From Candidatus Latescibacterota bacterium (GTDB lineage: Bacteria > Latescibacterota > UBA2968 > GCA-2709665): a DNA stretch of 5,646 nt. Positions 4,769 to 5,646 of this stretch are shown here, piece after piece. Made by a program: the position numbers and the translations under genes. Numbering within the stretch: position 1 is the stretch's first letter; the number at the start of each line of letters is the position of its first letter. Where the stretch lies: positions 1 to 5,646 of the forward strand of contig JASLMQ010000827.1 in the NCBI GenBank assembly GCA_030746455.1, given 5' to 3'. The notes under the pieces were generated by a model, which worked only from the letters and a program-made list of their open reading frames with translations, had not been told where the DNA came from and did not search any database.

Positions 4769-5194
4769 ATGGATCGGATACTGGCTGTCGATTACGGCAG
4801 ACGTCGGATCGGGCTGGCGGTGAGTGACGAGCTGGGGCTGACGGCTCAGGGGCTTCCGACCGTCTCCGTGGTGTCTGCCTCAGCGGCTGCGCAGGCCGTC
4901 GCCGAGGTGGCGGCCGAGTGGTCGGCGGCCGAAGTGGTGGTCGGCCTGCCTCTTAACATGGACGGGAGCCACGGGCCGATGGCGGATGCCGCCGAGGCCT
5001 TTGCCGATGCCTTGAGAGACGAGACCGGACTCCCGGTGAGTCTGTGGGACGAGCGGCTGACCACGCAGTCCGCCCGTCGTGTTCTCAAGGATGCGGCGCT
5101 GAAATACCGCAGGCAGAGGGGCACAACGGACAGAATCGCGGCGGGCCTGCTCCTGGAATCCTACCTCCAGGCGAGGGCGTCGCGACAGGAGTGA
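4769..5194 (+). CDS. ruvX: RuvX/YqgF, Holliday-junction resolvase-like nuclease
   Basis: 141 residues, the usual family length of about 140. It has the RNase H-like fold motifs in order: D8-Y-G in RILAVDYGRRRIGLAVSD, VVVGLPLNMDGSHGP (56-70), E95 in SLWDERLTTQSA, and D121 in TTDRIAAGLLLESYL. The D-E-D set is the expected metal-binding active site. Members process the 5' end of pre-16S rRNA in E. coli and have been described as putative resolvases. A longer in-frame start exists at 4733, but it begins in the terminator tail; ATG 4769 puts MDRILAVDYG at the N-terminus as in homologues. It is followed one base after its stop by mltG, a frequent gene pair. Confidence 0.95.
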   Translation: MDRILAVDYGRRRIGLAVSDELGLTAQGLPTVSVVSASAAAQAVAEVAAEWSAAEVVVGLPLNMDGSHGPMADAAEAFADALRDETGLPVSLWDERLTTQSARRVLKDAALKYRRQRGTTDRIAAGLLLESYLQARASRQE

Positions 5195-5195
5195 G

Positions 5196-5646
5196 ATGAA
5201 GGGCATTAGGCGCGTGACATCGGGAGAGGTCCGGCCCGGGGATGAGGCCCGCCGCCCTGGCGGAGGTCGTCGATTTCTGTTCGTGTTGCTCGGGACCGTC
5301 GCTGTGATGGGAGCGGTCGTCGGGATGATGGGGGCAATCTATGCACTCAACCGCCCCACTGGCGTTCGCCCGCGCGAGGTGACTATTAAGAAGGGTATGT
5401 CCGTCGCCGAGATCGCCGGTCAGCTTCACAGGGAGGGCGTCATTCGCAGCCCGCGACTGCTGCGGGCCTTCTCCGTGCTCAATGGGACCAGCCGACGGCT
5501 CACGGCGGGCGTACATCGATTCCACGGCCGGATGACCGCGTGGCAGGTGTTACTCGAGCTGGAGGTCCCGCGTGATGTCACCCGGGATGTCACGATACCC
5601 GAGGGGATGCGGAGGGAACACGTCGCCCGAGTTCTGGCCGAGTCGC
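5196..5646 (+). CDS. mltG: Endolytic murein transglycosylase MltG, N-terminal part (continues past the window)
   Basis: 150 codons are visible before the window ends. After a basic N-terminus there is one membrane helix at about residues 27-51 (FLFVLLGTVAVMGAVVGMMG), so the protein is anchored in the inner membrane with its enzyme part outside. Then comes the MltG N-terminal region: VTIKKGMSVAEIAGQLHREG (62-81) and VTIPEGM (132-138), where the second begins the LysM-like module typical of the family. The catalytic domain with its Glu lies beyond the edge. MltG cleaves nascent glycan strands and so sets glycan length in peptidoglycan synthesis. The start ATG 5196 is one base after the ruvX stop, with AGGAG at 5187-5191; co-transcription is expected. 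Confidence 0.93.
   Translation, partial: MKGIRRVTSGEVRPGDEARRPGGGRRFLFVLLGTVAVMGAVVGMMGAIYALNRPTGVRPREVTIKKGMSVAEIAGQLHREGVIRSPRLLRAFSVLNGTSRRLTAGVHRFHGRMTAWQVLLELEVPRDVTRDVTIPEGMRREHVARVLAES

Overview
The window is a GC-rich bacterial chromosome segment. It has compact gene spacing, recognisable Shine-Dalgarno sites, sigma70-like promoters and a tRNA with an encoded CCA end. The closing ruvX-mltG pair is ordinary core-genome content. Nothing here fixes the phylum; the combination of orphan receivers, a YcgR/PilZ-like protein and high GC suggests an environmental lineage, but that is a guess. No mobile element, CRISPR array or prophage signal was found.

Left part (1-1639), minus strand: two single-domain CheY-like receivers (17-379 and 1277-1639) flank a tRNA-Arg(CCT) on the plus strand (462-537) and a short AraC-type DNA-binding protein without a ligand domain (788-1138). 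The first receiver has Asn where the phosphorylated Asp should be; the second has the full set of conserved residues. The tRNA has a near-consensus promoter and a probable terminator, and the AraC-type gene ends at a strong hairpin.

Middle part (1640-4653): a divergent intergenic region drives the second receiver leftwards and a three- or four-ORF operon rightwards. The operon begins with a large protein that I read as a YcgR/PilZ-type (cyclic-di-GMP effector) protein. It has an N-terminal unknown domain, an acidic repeat linker, a YcgR-N-like barrel with an RRYIR motif, a roughly 250-residue intervening segment, and then an NFSVGG motif. The remaining PilZ strands (RVARF...LGVEF) lie in the +1 frame, in the ORF ending at 4105, so the gene looks split by a one-base frameshift near 3684-3690. 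Two small unrecognised genes follow in tight coupling (4118-4465 and 4465-4653), and a rho-independent terminator closes the unit at 4704-4732.

Right part (4769-5646): ruvX (Holliday-junction resolvase-like/pre-16S rRNA processing nuclease) is followed at once by the 5' part of mltG (endolytic murein transglycosylase), which runs off the window.

A shared element with core YACCTTA lies just downstream of the predicted start sites of both divergent promoters, in the same orientation relative to transcription. It recurs as an inverted pair upstream of the AraC-type gene. This suggests that the receiver, the AraC-type regulator and the PilZ operon form one small regulatory circuit. That is inference from sequence alone.
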